Assembly (NCBI RefSeq): GCF_015326965.1
Contig: NZ_CP017659.1
Location: 5,274,001 to 5,338,000 of the forward strand
DNA: 64,000 nt
Source: Paenibacillus sp. JZ16
GTDB lineage: Bacteria > Bacillota > Bacilli > Paenibacillales > Paenibacillaceae
Reading direction: 5' to 3'
Below are positions 28,295 to 36,452 of this stretch, in pieces. The notes under the pieces were generated by a model. The model did not search any database. It saw only the letters and a list, made by a program, of their open reading frames with translations, and was not told the origin of the DNA. Position 1 is the stretch's first letter. Each line of letters opens with the position of its first letter. The translations under genes were made by a program, and so were the position numbers.

Positions 28295-29068
28295 ATGAAT
28301 CCGATTAGTAAAAAAGTATTAGTAAGCAGTATGGCAGCAGCGATTGTGCTAGGGGGAGCCGGGTATCTTCAGAGCAAGGCTTTTGCCGCGACGAGCACAG
28401 ACGCTTCCACCTCGGTATCCGAGGATGGACAGACGGGGACAGGCTCATCAGCTGCCGATGCAGGCAAGAACCGAGATGGAAAGTGGATGGAACGTAAGGG
28501 TGGCGGTCCTCGCGGCGCAAACATCGTCAAAGAGACGGCCGAAGTTCTTGGGCTCACGGAGGCAGAGATTCGCACAGCGCTTGAAGCAGGCAGCACATTT
28601 GTTGAAATTGCCGAAGGCAAAGGAATAACCCAATCCGTGTTTGTGCAGAAGCTGACCGTTCTGGAAACCGCCAAGATTGATGAACGCCTGAGTGAAGGCA
28701 GCATTACGGAAACCGAAGCAGCCGAGTGGAAAGAGGGGCTGAGCGACCGTCTTACTCAAATCGTGGAGAGCAGCGAAGCCGGTTTTGGAAAAGGCCATGG
28801 CAAAGGCAGCCGAGGCTTCGGCACATTCGGTAATCCGGAGGAACTTGCAGCTCTGCTTGGATTATCTGAGGACGAATTGAAGGCAGAAATGAAGGAAGGG
28901 CAGTCGCTGGCCGAGATCGCGGCCGCGAAGGGGATTACGGAGGATCAATTGATTCAGAAGCTGAAGGATCAAATGACCGAGCCGTTGAAGCAGTGGGTGA
29001 ACGAGAAGCATACGAACGCTCATGAGGCAGCAGATCCTGCGGCAGACACGGAAGCGGACGCGGAGTAA
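28295..29068 (+). CDS. Secreted protein with two copies of a short helical repeat
   Basis: A 257-aa exported protein. The signal peptide is MNPISKKVLVSSMAAAIVLGG followed by a likely AFA cleavage site; ATG 28295 is preferred over 28289 because AAGGAG then sits 8 nt upstream. The mature part has two similar about 36-residue segments: LGLTEAEIRTALEAGSTFVE.. (about 86-121) and LGLSEDELKAEMKEGQSLAE.. (about 188-223). Each continues IAxxKGITxxxxxQKL. A basic Gly-rich stretch (GFGKGHGKGSRGFG) separates them and the tail is acidic. Such repeats occur in several Bacillota surface proteins; their role is unknown. No neighbours clearly share an operon. Confidence 0.85.
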   Translation: MNPISKKVLVSSMAAAIVLGGAGYLQSKAFAATSTDASTSVSEDGQTGTGSSAADAGKNRDGKWMERKGGGPRGANIVKETAEVLGLTEAEIRTALEAGSTFVEIAEGKGITQSVFVQKLTVLETAKIDERLSEGSITETEAAEWKEGLSDRLTQIVESSEAGFGKGHGKGSRGFGTFGNPEELAALLGLSEDELKAEMKEGQSLAEIAAAKGITEDQLIQKLKDQMTEPLKQWVNEKHTNAHEAADPAADTEADAE

Positions 29069-29169
29069 CATACTGAAGTGGATCGTAGGGGAGACTGGAT
29101 GATATTCTGTTGAGAATACATTCAGTTTCTTTTTTGTTTAAGAAATTTAAAATTTTTTTGCACAGCGTG

Positions 29170-29200
29170 TTGACCTTAACGTTACGTAAAGGTGTACATT
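29170..29200 (+). promoter_or_regulatory. MerR-type promoter with 19-bp spacer and internal dyad
   Basis: TTGACC, 19-nt spacer, TACATT. The spacer holds a dyad of ACCTT and AAGGT arms around an ACGT-T-ACGT core (29173-29193). An overlong spacer with an operator inside it is the signature of promoters that MerR-family activators untwist, so the MerR gene starting at 29225 is probably self-activating. Confidence 0.75.
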
Positions 29201-29224
29201 GATGTTGTCAGGAGGTGAGAAACC

Positions 29225-29995
29225 ATGGAATACACGGTGCAGAAGCTTGGAAGGTTGGCAGGAATAAGTACCCGGACGCTCCGTTATTACGATGAGATCG
29301 GTATTCTGAAGCCGGCCAGAATCAACTCGTCGGGATATCGGATCTATGGGCAGGAGGAGGTCAATCAATTGCAGCAGATCTTGTTTTACCGGGAGCTCGG
29401 GCTTCAATTGGACGATATCAAAGAGATTATGACTTCACCATCCTTCAACCGAATCAAGGCGCTCCAAGAACACCATGCGCAGCTCCTAGACAAAAGAAGG
29501 CAATTGGATTTGCTGATTACCAATGTGGAGAACACGATCGCCTCCGCCGAAGGGAGAATAACCATGAGTGACCAAGAGAAATTTGAAGGATTCAAGCAGA
29601 AGCTGATTGATGATAATGAGAAGAAATACGGTAAGGAGATTCGCGAGAAGTATGGCGATGAGATTGTAAATAAATCCAATGCCCAGCTGAAAAATATGAC
29701 GCAAGAACAGCATGAGGAAATAACGCGCCTAGCTGATGAGCTGTACGAGACGCTGGCCGAAGCGTTTAAGCAAGGCGATCCTGCCAGTGAGCTGGCCCAG
29801 AAGGCGGCCGATCTTCACAAGCGCTGGCTCACTTATTATTGGAACGATTACAGCAAAGAGGCCCACGCAGGTCTCGCCCAGATGTATGTTGACGATGAGC
29901 GCTTTACCGCTCATTACGATGAGAAGCAGCCTGGAACGGCGGTATTCCTCCGCGATGCGATTCTGGTCTATACGGGCATGAACTCTTCATCATAG
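29225..29995 (+). CDS. MerR family regulator with TipAS ligand-binding domain
   Basis: A 256-aa TipA-like regulator. The N-terminal MerR DNA-binding domain is clear (YTVQKLGRLAGISTRTLRYYDEIGILKP, then INSSGYRIYGQEEVNQLQQIL), followed by a coiled coil (about 75-110) and a C-terminal TipAS domain (about 130-250, including SNAQLKNMTQEQHEE). In TipA and Mta relatives this domain binds thiopeptide or other drugs and switches on efflux or sequestration. The ATG follows AGGAGGTGAG. Its own promoter has the MerR architecture. No transporter gene is adjacent, so the protein may act by sequestration or on distant targets. Confidence 0.92.
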   Translation: MEYTVQKLGRLAGISTRTLRYYDEIGILKPARINSSGYRIYGQEEVNQLQQILFYRELGLQLDDIKEIMTSPSFNRIKALQEHHAQLLDKRRQLDLLITNVENTIASAEGRITMSDQEKFEGFKQKLIDDNEKKYGKEIREKYGDEIVNKSNAQLKNMTQEQHEEITRLADELYETLAEAFKQGDPASELAQKAADLHKRWLTYYWNDYSKEAHAGLAQMYVDDERFTAHYDEKQPGTAVFLRDAILVYTGMNSSS

Positions 29996-30029
29996 ACAGG
30001 CTGGTAGGTAGGCAGCCTGACATGAGGAC

Positions 30030-30076
30030 AGGACCCTTTCCCTGCGCTTTAACACGCAGAGGAGAGGGTCCTTTTT
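30030..30076 (+). terminator. Terminator after MerR gene
   Basis: AGGACCCT...AGGGTCCT outer stem with an inner CTGCG/CGCAG stem and a TTTTT tail. Confidence 0.8.
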
Positions 30077-30278
30077 AATATGAATGTCCGAAAATCCCCG
30101 CCTTGAGATCAACAAAGAATCGCCGCGAATAAGAAATGACGAAACCGCCCAGGTTAGGTGCAGCATTTTCCACAATTAACCTCTTGTATTGGATGGGGAA
30201 GTAATGGTTAGATGAAACGTGGACTATTTTACACAAAACCTACACCATGGGTGATGACTTCTATAGCGAGGGTAGAAT

Positions 30279-31697
30279 ATGGATCAAATTGTACAGAATG
30301 TAGTCAATATCTTTAATGATTTTTTATGGTCTAAGCTGCTCATCGTATTGCTGATTGCCGTTGGCCTGTATTTCACGGTGGGGACCAAGTTTCTGCAATT
30401 TCGCCTGATCGGCGAGATGTTCCGGGTCATCCGCGAACCCAAGAGCAAAGCGAAGGGAAGCATTTCGCCCTTTCAGGCATTTGCCATCAGTATGGCAGCC
30501 CGTGTCGGGACAGGGAATATAACCGGGGTGGCTCTGGCCATCTCGCTTGGAGGACCCGGGGCCGTATTCTGGATGTGGATTATTGCGCTTATCGGTTCGG
30601 CATCCAGTTTTATCGAGAGTACGCTGGCCCAGATCTATAAAGTAAAAGATGGGGCGGGTGGTTATCGCGGCGGTCCCGCTTATTACATGCAGCAAGGATT
30701 AAAGAAACGGTGGATGGGCGTGTTGTTTGCGATCCTGATCACCTTGTCCTTCGGTCTTGTCTTTAATGCGGTCCAATCCAATACGATTACGATTGCCTTC
30801 GAGAATTCATTCGGAACTGACCGATTAACCATCGGCATTATTATGGCGGTTATCTTCGCGGTTATTATCTTTGGCGGCGTGAAGCGGATTGCCAAAATGT
30901 CGGAGCTGATCGTTGTGGTATTGGCTGTCCTGTATGTCGGTGCCGCGCTGTTTATCGTATTGGCGAACATCACCAAGCTGCCGGAAGTTTTAACTCTTAT
31001 CGTCAAAAGCGCGTTCGGCTATGAGCAGGTTGTTGGCGGGTCGATCGGTGCCGCTCTCATGAACGGGATCAAAAGAGGGCTGTTCTCCAACGAAGCCGGC
31101 ATGGGGAGCGCGCCTAACGCAGCGGCTACCGCAACGACAAGCCATCCAGCCAAGCAAGGGCTGGTGCAGGCGCTGGGCGTATTGATCGATACGCTGGTCA
31201 TATGTACAAGCACCGCCTTCATCATTCTGTTTACCGGTGCCTATCAGCAGACCGGACTTGATGGAATCGCCCTGACGCAGGCCGCGCTGGGCATGGAGAT
31301 GGGGGCATGGGCGTCCGACTTCCTGGCCGTTATGGTCTTCCTGTTTGCGTTCAGCACGCTGATCGGCAATTATTATTACGGGGAAACCAATATCGAGTTT
31401 TTGAAGTCGAATCGGGCATGGATATGGGTTTATCGAGCTTCTGTGCTGGCCATGGTTATCTTCGGTTCCGTTACCAGCGTGAAGCTGGTGTGGGATTTGG
31501 CCGACCTGTTCATGGGATTGATGGTGATTGTGAATCTTGTGGCTATTACGCTGCTATCCCGAACGGCCTTTGCCGCGCTTCAAGATTACATGAAGCAGAA
31601 ACGGGCAGGCCTGAATCCTGTCTTCACCAAGGATAGCATCAAAGGGCTTGATGATGTGGAGTGCTGGGACGGACAGAACGCCCCATTCACTAAGTGA
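30279..31697 (+). CDS. Sodium:alanine (AGCS family) symporter
   Basis: A 472-aa AGCS-family transporter with about 10-11 membrane helices, importing alanine or glycine with Na+ (or H+). Family signatures are FQAFAISMAARVGTGNITGVALAISLGGPGAVFWMW (about 65-100) and LFSNEAGMGSAPNAAATA (about 265-282). The C-terminal tail is hydrophilic (DDVECWDGQNAPFTK). ATG start behind GAGGGT. It is monocistronic, flanked by terminators. Confidence 0.93.
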   Translation: MDQIVQNVVNIFNDFLWSKLLIVLLIAVGLYFTVGTKFLQFRLIGEMFRVIREPKSKAKGSISPFQAFAISMAARVGTGNITGVALAISLGGPGAVFWMWIIALIGSASSFIESTLAQIYKVKDGAGGYRGGPAYYMQQGLKKRWMGVLFAILITLSFGLVFNAVQSNTITIAFENSFGTDRLTIGIIMAVIFAVIIFGGVKRIAKMSELIVVVLAVLYVGAALFIVLANITKLPEVLTLIVKSAFGYEQVVGGSIGAALMNGIKRGLFSNEAGMGSAPNAAATATTSHPAKQGLVQALGVLIDTLVICTSTAFIILFTGAYQQTGLDGIALTQAALGMEMGAWASDFLAVMVFLFAFSTLIGNYYYGETNIEFLKSNRAWIWVYRASVLAMVIFGSVTSVKLVWDLADLFMGLMVIVNLVAITLLSRTAFAALQDYMKQKRAGLNPVFTKDSIKGLDDVECWDGQNAPFTK

Positions 31698-31723
31698 AAT
31701 AATATAGAATATTCGTCATATGG

Positions 31724-31770
31724 AATCGTTACGGTAGCTGCGTGTCTTCAGCTGCTGTAGCGATTTTTCT
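31724..31770 (+). terminator. Terminator after alanine symporter gene
   Basis: AATCGTTACGGTAGCTG, 8-nt loop, CAGCTGCTGTAGCGATT with a TTTTT run. Confidence 0.85.
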
Positions 31771-31829
31771 TATTTTACCGTAACATTAGCGCGATTAAAC
31801 CGTTGTCTACATGAGAAGGTAGAGAGGAG

Positions 31830-32801
31830 ATGGATACGGAAGTGATGAATCGGATAACCTGGCAGATAAGGGTGAAGCAGCTTATAAATGCTTTGTTAGC
31901 TGCGTTTCTTATTTATGGCGTGTATTATGCAGCCGTCTACATCTACCATGAAGAATCCGGCCTGAACGATAAATTCTTAAGGTCTGTCATGACAACGGTT
32001 GAATTGCATGAGAGTGGACTTGTGGTAGATAAGCGCGGCTTGTCTTCGGTAGAAGTGACGCCCTTCCTCACCCAGAAGAAAACGCTGAAAGTGTACAGGG
32101 ATGTGGGGGAATGGCAGGTAATCGTTGGAGAGCTTCACGCGAAGAAGAGGTTATGGGGAGAATTGACCTATTCCATTGAAGAACGGGGGCATTATCTGAA
32201 CGGGGATGAAAGAAATCCCTTTTACCTGCACTCTGCCCTGCTGGAGGGTGGGAAGATTACAGACTCCCTTCATCAGAATGGTGCAATGAATCAGTTAGAA
32301 AAGCTTGAGGACGGCAACGTGGCGGAAATATTCTTCTCGCTTCGAACGTTGAAGTCGCCGGAGCAGGTCTTAAAGCTCTTGTCGGACTATGATGTTAAAG
32401 TAACCAGTATGGCTGTTTTTGCAGGCGAACTGAAGGATTTCAAGTTGAGTACTTATAGCTCTAGCGGCGCAGATTACATGATTCCTCATCTAACGTTAAG
32501 ACCCATGGTTCAGTTTAGCGATAATCATTTTCTTTCTGCCTGGCATACTTTCTTCTCATTGGATGCCGGGATCACGGATCATGTGCAGCAACTGATCGCC
32601 GACGTTGAATGGATGACGGACAACATCAAATATAACGGCGTGGATGAAGACAAACTGCGGCTGGCTTACTTAAAGAAAAATGGGGTTCAAGTTTACGGAG
32701 CGACCGTTACGGGACCTGTGCGTGAGCTGGAGAAGCTGAAGGAGGAGTCGGAATTCTGGGGATTCCGTTTGGGCCGCATCGAGGTATGGAATTGGAGTTA
32801 A
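31830..32801 (+). CDS. Membrane-anchored protein resembling anti-sigma factor C-terminal domains
   Basis: A 323-aa protein with one N-terminal membrane helix (about residues 17-36, LINALLAAFLIYGVYYAAVY) and a long extracytoplasmic part. The C-terminal half (from about LEDGNVAEIFFSLRTLKSPEQVLKLLSDYDVKV to YGATVTGPVRELEKLKEE) resembles the Sigma_reg_C domain of YhdL-like anti-sigma factors. The N-terminal cytoplasmic zinc or sigma-binding part is very short, and no sigma-factor gene is adjacent, so regulation of a sigma factor is uncertain. The start is ambiguous: ATG 31830 is almost touching the AGAGGAG, while GTG 31842 or ATG 31845 would be 12-15 nt away. Confidence 0.65.
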   Translation: MDTEVMNRITWQIRVKQLINALLAAFLIYGVYYAAVYIYHEESGLNDKFLRSVMTTVELHESGLVVDKRGLSSVEVTPFLTQKKTLKVYRDVGEWQVIVGELHAKKRLWGELTYSIEERGHYLNGDERNPFYLHSALLEGGKITDSLHQNGAMNQLEKLEDGNVAEIFFSLRTLKSPEQVLKLLSDYDVKVTSMAVFAGELKDFKLSTYSSSGADYMIPHLTLRPMVQFSDNHFLSAWHTFFSLDAGITDHVQQLIADVEWMTDNIKYNGVDEDKLRLAYLKKNGVQVYGATVTGPVRELEKLKEESEFWGFRLGRIEVWNWS

Positions 32802-32840
32802 GACAGTCATGCTCTGCTGAATCATTACATAATATGGTAG

Positions 32841-32871
32841 AAAAAAAGGCCTCAGCTTGAGGCCTTTTTAA
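32841..32871. terminator. Bidirectional terminator
   Basis: AAAAAGGCCTCA-GCT-TGAGGCCTTTTT: symmetric stem with A and T flanks between convergent genes. Confidence 0.9.
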
Positions 32872-32963
32872 ATTTAAGGAAGTGAAGGCAGACGATGTGG
32901 ATCGGCAGCATGCCAAGGGGCATCCCTTCAGGCCAAATGCCGTGTAAGGATGCCCCTTATAAA

Positions 32964-33479
32964 CTACGTTAAATATTTATCCCGTAGAATATTCAGGTGA
33001 TGAAGCTCATGACCGGCAATGACATAGGCGGCTGCCCGGGCGGAGAGCGGGTAATTGTTGAACGTGCCCTGGCGAAGCAGCGCTTCCTCCGTCAAACTTC
33101 CAACCAGCGTAATGGTAGACTGCCGGACAGCAGCATAATCCTTGAGGGCTTCCCGTAACGGAAGATGGCTGAAGGGAGAATTTTGGACAAAAATCTCCCG
33201 GTCGTACCCCGAGAATTCACGGGCATCTCCACGCGCGATGTAGAGAATGCGGTAGTTCCATAAGCGCTCTACATCGGCGATATGTCCGACCACCTGTTTT
33301 AGACTCCATTTCCCTGCCGCATAGCGAACATTCGCTTGTTCTTCCGTCAGATCGCTAAGCGATCGTAACGTTTCATCATGCTGCCGCTGCAAAACTTCAG
33401 CAATATGGCCTTCGGGGACAAGAGAGACGTATTTTTCGGCGAGGGGCAAATATTCATTAGAATCAGGCCTTGTGTTCAT
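32964..33479 (-). CDS. DinB/YfiT-like four-helix metal-binding protein
   Basis: A 171-aa DinB-superfamily protein (DinB_2 type). The metal-binding His positions are in KWSLKQVVGHIADVERLW (about residues 70-87) and IAGHELHHLNIL (about 154-165). The fold is a four-helix bundle; relatives act as thiol-dependent transferases or putative metal-dependent hydrolases. ATG start behind GGAGGAAC. It is separated by about 70 nt from the methyltransferase on the same strand, so co-transcription is possible. The specific substrate is unknown. Confidence 0.88.
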   Translation of the reverse strand: MNTRPDSNEYLPLAEKYVSLVPEGHIAEVLQRQHDETLRSLSDLTEEQANVRYAAGKWSLKQVVGHIADVERLWNYRILYIARGDAREFSGYDREIFVQNSPFSHLPLREALKDYAAVRQSTITLVGSLTEEALLRQGTFNNYPLSARAAAYVIAGHELHHLNILRDKYLT

Positions 33480-33552
33480 AACAAGTTCCTCCAGATTAAT
33501 TAATAAGAGCTTCGTTAAAATTTATGCCGACAGGTCAAAATGAATGAATGGA

Positions 33553-34158
33553 TCAGGTTGCTTGCGCCCAGATCAGATGAACGATGCCGTTCCAATAGCG
33601 TTCTGTCTTCAGGATGTTCAGTTCCGAGGCATTCGCAATCTGGATCATGTCCCTGTTATAATGACAGCCGGATATCCGCCGTGCTGCCGGGTTGATCAGA
33701 TGCTGAATAGCGCCTAGGAACCGGTTCGTGCTCATGCCATGCTCCAGTAAATAAACGCGGCCGCCGGGTTTGGCCCAGCGATTGATTTTATTCAGAGCTT
33801 TGACCGGATCCTCGTAGCCGCATAGCGACAGGGTGGATACAACACAATCATAGGAACGTTCCGGCAGCTCCAGCGTCTCGATATCCCGCTCTAGGAAATG
33901 GGCCCGGATACCCATCTCGGAGGCCATCCGCCGTGCACAGCTTAACATCTCGGGACTGAAGTCGACAGCCGTTACGTTCACCTTGTCACGATGATAGAAG
34001 GGGAAGTTCGCGCCGGCGCCGACAGCTACTTCAAGCACGCTACCCTCTACATCGTGAAGCAGCCGCTGTCTCCATTCACCGAGCCTGCGCTGTCTGGTGT
34101 TCCTTTCATATATCGCTGCCTGCTTATTGAACTTCCGAATGAGGAATTGCTTATTCAC
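33553..34158 (-). CDS. Class I SAM-dependent methyltransferase
   Basis: A 201-aa methyltransferase of the UbiE/PmtA-like class. Motif I is VLEVAVGAGANFPFY (about 40-54), the acidic loop is VTAVDFSPEMLSCARRMA and motif IV is YDCVVSTLSLCGYEDP, followed by KPGGRVYLLEHG. The N-terminal IYERNTRQRRLGEWRQRLL and the C-terminal CHYNRDMIQIA are like phospholipid N-methyltransferase or quinone methyltransferases; the acceptor is uncertain. Its start overlaps the malic enzyme stop by 8 nt, so the two are translationally coupled. Confidence 0.88.
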   Translation of the reverse strand: MNKQFLIRKFNKQAAIYERNTRQRRLGEWRQRLLHDVEGSVLEVAVGAGANFPFYHRDKVNVTAVDFSPEMLSCARRMASEMGIRAHFLERDIETLELPERSYDCVVSTLSLCGYEDPVKALNKINRWAKPGGRVYLLEHGMSTNRFLGAIQHLINPAARRISGCHYNRDMIQIANASELNILKTERYWNGIVHLIWAQAT

Positions 34159-35566
34159 GCGGGATTCTCCGGGCGACGCCGGTTTTGATCGCCGCTTTCA
34201 CGACAAGCTCGCGAATGGCTTTCACGACGTTCTGGTTAAATACGCTTGGAATAATATACGACGGGTTGCGTTCCTCATCCGATACGGCGGACGCGATGGC
34301 TTCGGCTGCAGCCAGTTTCATCTCCTCATTGATCGTGGTTGCTCTGCAATCCAGGGCAGCACGGAAAATACCTGGGAAGCAGAGGACGTTGTTAATTTGG
34401 TTCGGATAATCCGAACGTCCGGTTGCAATGACGCCTACAATATCCTCGACTTCTTCCGGTTTAATCTCCGGCGTAGGGTTTGCCATTGCGAACACGATCG
34501 GATCCTTAGCCATGGCTTGTACGTCTTCGCGGCGAAGCAGGCCGCCGGCGGATAGGCCGATAAACACGTCGGCACCTTGGATCACTTCGCGCAGGGAACC
34601 TTCAACTTTATTCGGATTCGTATGCTCTGCGTACCATTGCCACATACTATTACTGTACTCTTTTCCAGCAACCAGCGCACCCTCGCGGTCTACGCCAATG
34701 ATGTCCTTGACACCGGCCGACAGGAGGATTTTGCTGCATGCCACGCCCGCAGCGCCGATTCCGCACACAACGATCCTGACTTTATCGATTGTTTTTCCGA
34801 CAATTTTCAGGGCATTGATCAGTGCCGCATACAGAACGACCGCTGTGCCGTGCTGGTCATCGTGGAATACGGGAATATCCAGCTCATCCCGCAGTCGTTG
34901 TTCGATCTCGAAGCAGCGCGGGGAGGAGATATCCTCCAGGTTAATGCCGCCAAAAGCCGGTGCCATGGCTTTGATGCAAGAAATGATCTCTTCCGTATCC
35001 TGGGTATCCAGGCAAATCGGGAAGGAGTCTACACCTGCAAATTGTTTGAAGAGCATCGATTTTCCTTCCATCACCGGCATGGCCGCATAAGGGCCGATAT
35101 TGCCCAAACCGAGCACGGCGCTTCCATCCGAGATGACGGCCACCGTATTTCTTTTAATCGTGAGTGTAAAGGCTTTTTTCGGGTCTTCCTGAATGGCTGC
35201 GCACACCCGGGCAACATCTGGCGTATAGACGCGCGACAGATCATCGCGGTTTTGGATCGGAATTTTAGGCTGGGTTTCGATCTTGCCGCCGAGATGCAGC
35301 AGGAAGGTACGATCCGAAACGTTGACGAGCCGGACGCCTTTCAGATTTTTCACGGCATCTGTAATTTTTCCGATATCGACGCTGTCCGTGACCGTAATGG
35401 TAATATCGCGTACGGTAATGTGGCCGCTCGCCTGAATGACGTCGATAGCGACCATGTCTCCCCCGGCTTCAAATATGGCGGATGCTACCTGACCGAATTT
35501 GATTTCTTGTGTATTCATTTCTAGTCTGAGGATAATGCTCTTTCCTCCGAGTCCGTTGTTTTCCAT
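34151..35566 (-). CDS. Malic enzyme with N-terminal ACT domain
   Basis: A 471-aa NAD(P)-dependent malic enzyme that decarboxylates malate to pyruvate. About residues 1-85 form an ACT domain (IILRLEMNTQEIKFGQVASAIFEAGGDMVAIDVI), which commonly binds an amino acid or other effector. The catalytic part has YTPDVARVCAAI, the Lys/Asp region FGGINLEDISSPRCFEIE, HDDQHGTAVV, and the nucleotide-binding GIGAAGVACSKILL. ATG 35566 is chosen over the upstream extension at 35599 because GGAGGTAACA lies directly ahead. It is the first gene of an operon with the overlapping methyltransferase. Confidence 0.93.
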   Translation of the reverse strand: MENNGLGGKSIILRLEMNTQEIKFGQVASAIFEAGGDMVAIDVIQASGHITVRDITITVTDSVDIGKITDAVKNLKGVRLVNVSDRTFLLHLGGKIETQPKIPIQNRDDLSRVYTPDVARVCAAIQEDPKKAFTLTIKRNTVAVISDGSAVLGLGNIGPYAAMPVMEGKSMLFKQFAGVDSFPICLDTQDTEEIISCIKAMAPAFGGINLEDISSPRCFEIEQRLRDELDIPVFHDDQHGTAVVLYAALINALKIVGKTIDKVRIVVCGIGAAGVACSKILLSAGVKDIIGVDREGALVAGKEYSNSMWQWYAEHTNPNKVEGSLREVIQGADVFIGLSAGGLLRREDVQAMAKDPIVFAMANPTPEIKPEEVEDIVGVIATGRSDYPNQINNVLCFPGIFRAALDCRATTINEEMKLAAAEAIASAVSDEERNPSYIIPSVFNQNVVKAIRELVVKAAIKTGVARRIPRE

Positions 35567-35771
35567 TGTTACCTCCAAATGTTTGATCGATTTCGACATT
35601 CTCAGTGTATGTAACTATGCAAAATGTTAACGTTATCATAGTTCGCTGAGCAGTGGTCAATTTCCTGTTTCAGTATAAAGAAACCGTGATATATATAAGA
35701 AGGATTTTTTGGAAATGCAAAATGTCAGGGAAATATAATCAAAAGCAGCTTATTGTGAAGGAGGGAGCGCC

Positions 35772-36071
35772 ATGAATGCCAGAATCGAGGAACTTGAAAA
35801 ACGTTTGACGACCCAGCATCATAGGGATCTGTTCCTTCAGATGAAGCATACGTTGAAAGCCGTTGACGATTTGGCCGAACAGCACCGGATCTACCAGGCC
35901 GTTCAGGCACTCAGCGGCACACGCATTGTAGGATCGGAGGAGAACGTGTATTTTGACACGTTGAATCAGGTCAAGGAGCAGATCATTCATACCCTGGAGC
36001 TTACGATCGAGGACTTGGAGCATAAAGGGGATAAGCATTATCAGAAGCACTTTAAGGACGGCGTGGAATAG
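35772..36071 (+). CDS. Small helical protein of unknown function
   Basis: A 99-aa hydrophilic protein with heptad-like N-terminal helix (NARIEELEKRLTTQHHRDLF) and a charged C-terminus (EDLEHKGDKHYQKHFKDGVE). No motif is recognised and no signal peptide or membrane segment is seen. AAGGAGGGAGCGCC before the ATG, and a terminator 42 nt after the stop, make it a convincing single-gene unit. Confidence 0.8.
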   Translation: MNARIEELEKRLTTQHHRDLFLQMKHTLKAVDDLAEQHRIYQAVQALSGTRIVGSEENVYFDTLNQVKEQIIHTLELTIEDLEHKGDKHYQKHFKDGVE

Positions 36072-36112
36072 GAGTTGTTGCGCGGTCAAAACGGAAAGAA
36101 CAGCATGGAACG

Positions 36113-36148
36113 AAAGCATGGTTCCCCCAGGGGAGGCATGCTTTTTTT
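36113..36148 (+). terminator. Terminator after small helical protein
   Basis: AAAGCATG...CATGCTTTTTTT with an inner CCCC/GGGG stem. Confidence 0.85.
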
Positions 36149-36404
36149 GTGATTTTTTTCTGCAATTTCCGTGTGTTTTCATAACATTTCAGGTTACATA
36201 TTTATCCAATTTCATTGAAATGTGTAACAAATCGTTGATTAGTGTTATGGGATAGGGCTTCCATATGCTTTAAAATAATTATAGTACTGGTAAAGCTTGG
36301 ACGATGGTTGTGGAAGATTTCCAAGTTTAATCAAGTTATCAGTCAAATTAAGAGGGTGACTACTGGATCAAAGAAAGGGAGGTGGGCCGAGCAGCCGGAG
36401 GTTG

Positions 36405-36418
36405 TGTAAACGCTTTAT
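36405..36418 (+). promoter_or_regulatory. Possible cre site upstream of LPMO gene
   Basis: TGTAAACGCTTTAT: 12 of 14 consensus positions. It lies 35 nt before the ATG, so catabolite repression of the chitin-active enzyme is plausible. Confidence 0.45.
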
Positions 36419-36452
36419 TTATTATCTTTTATATTAAAGGAGGATTAATTGT

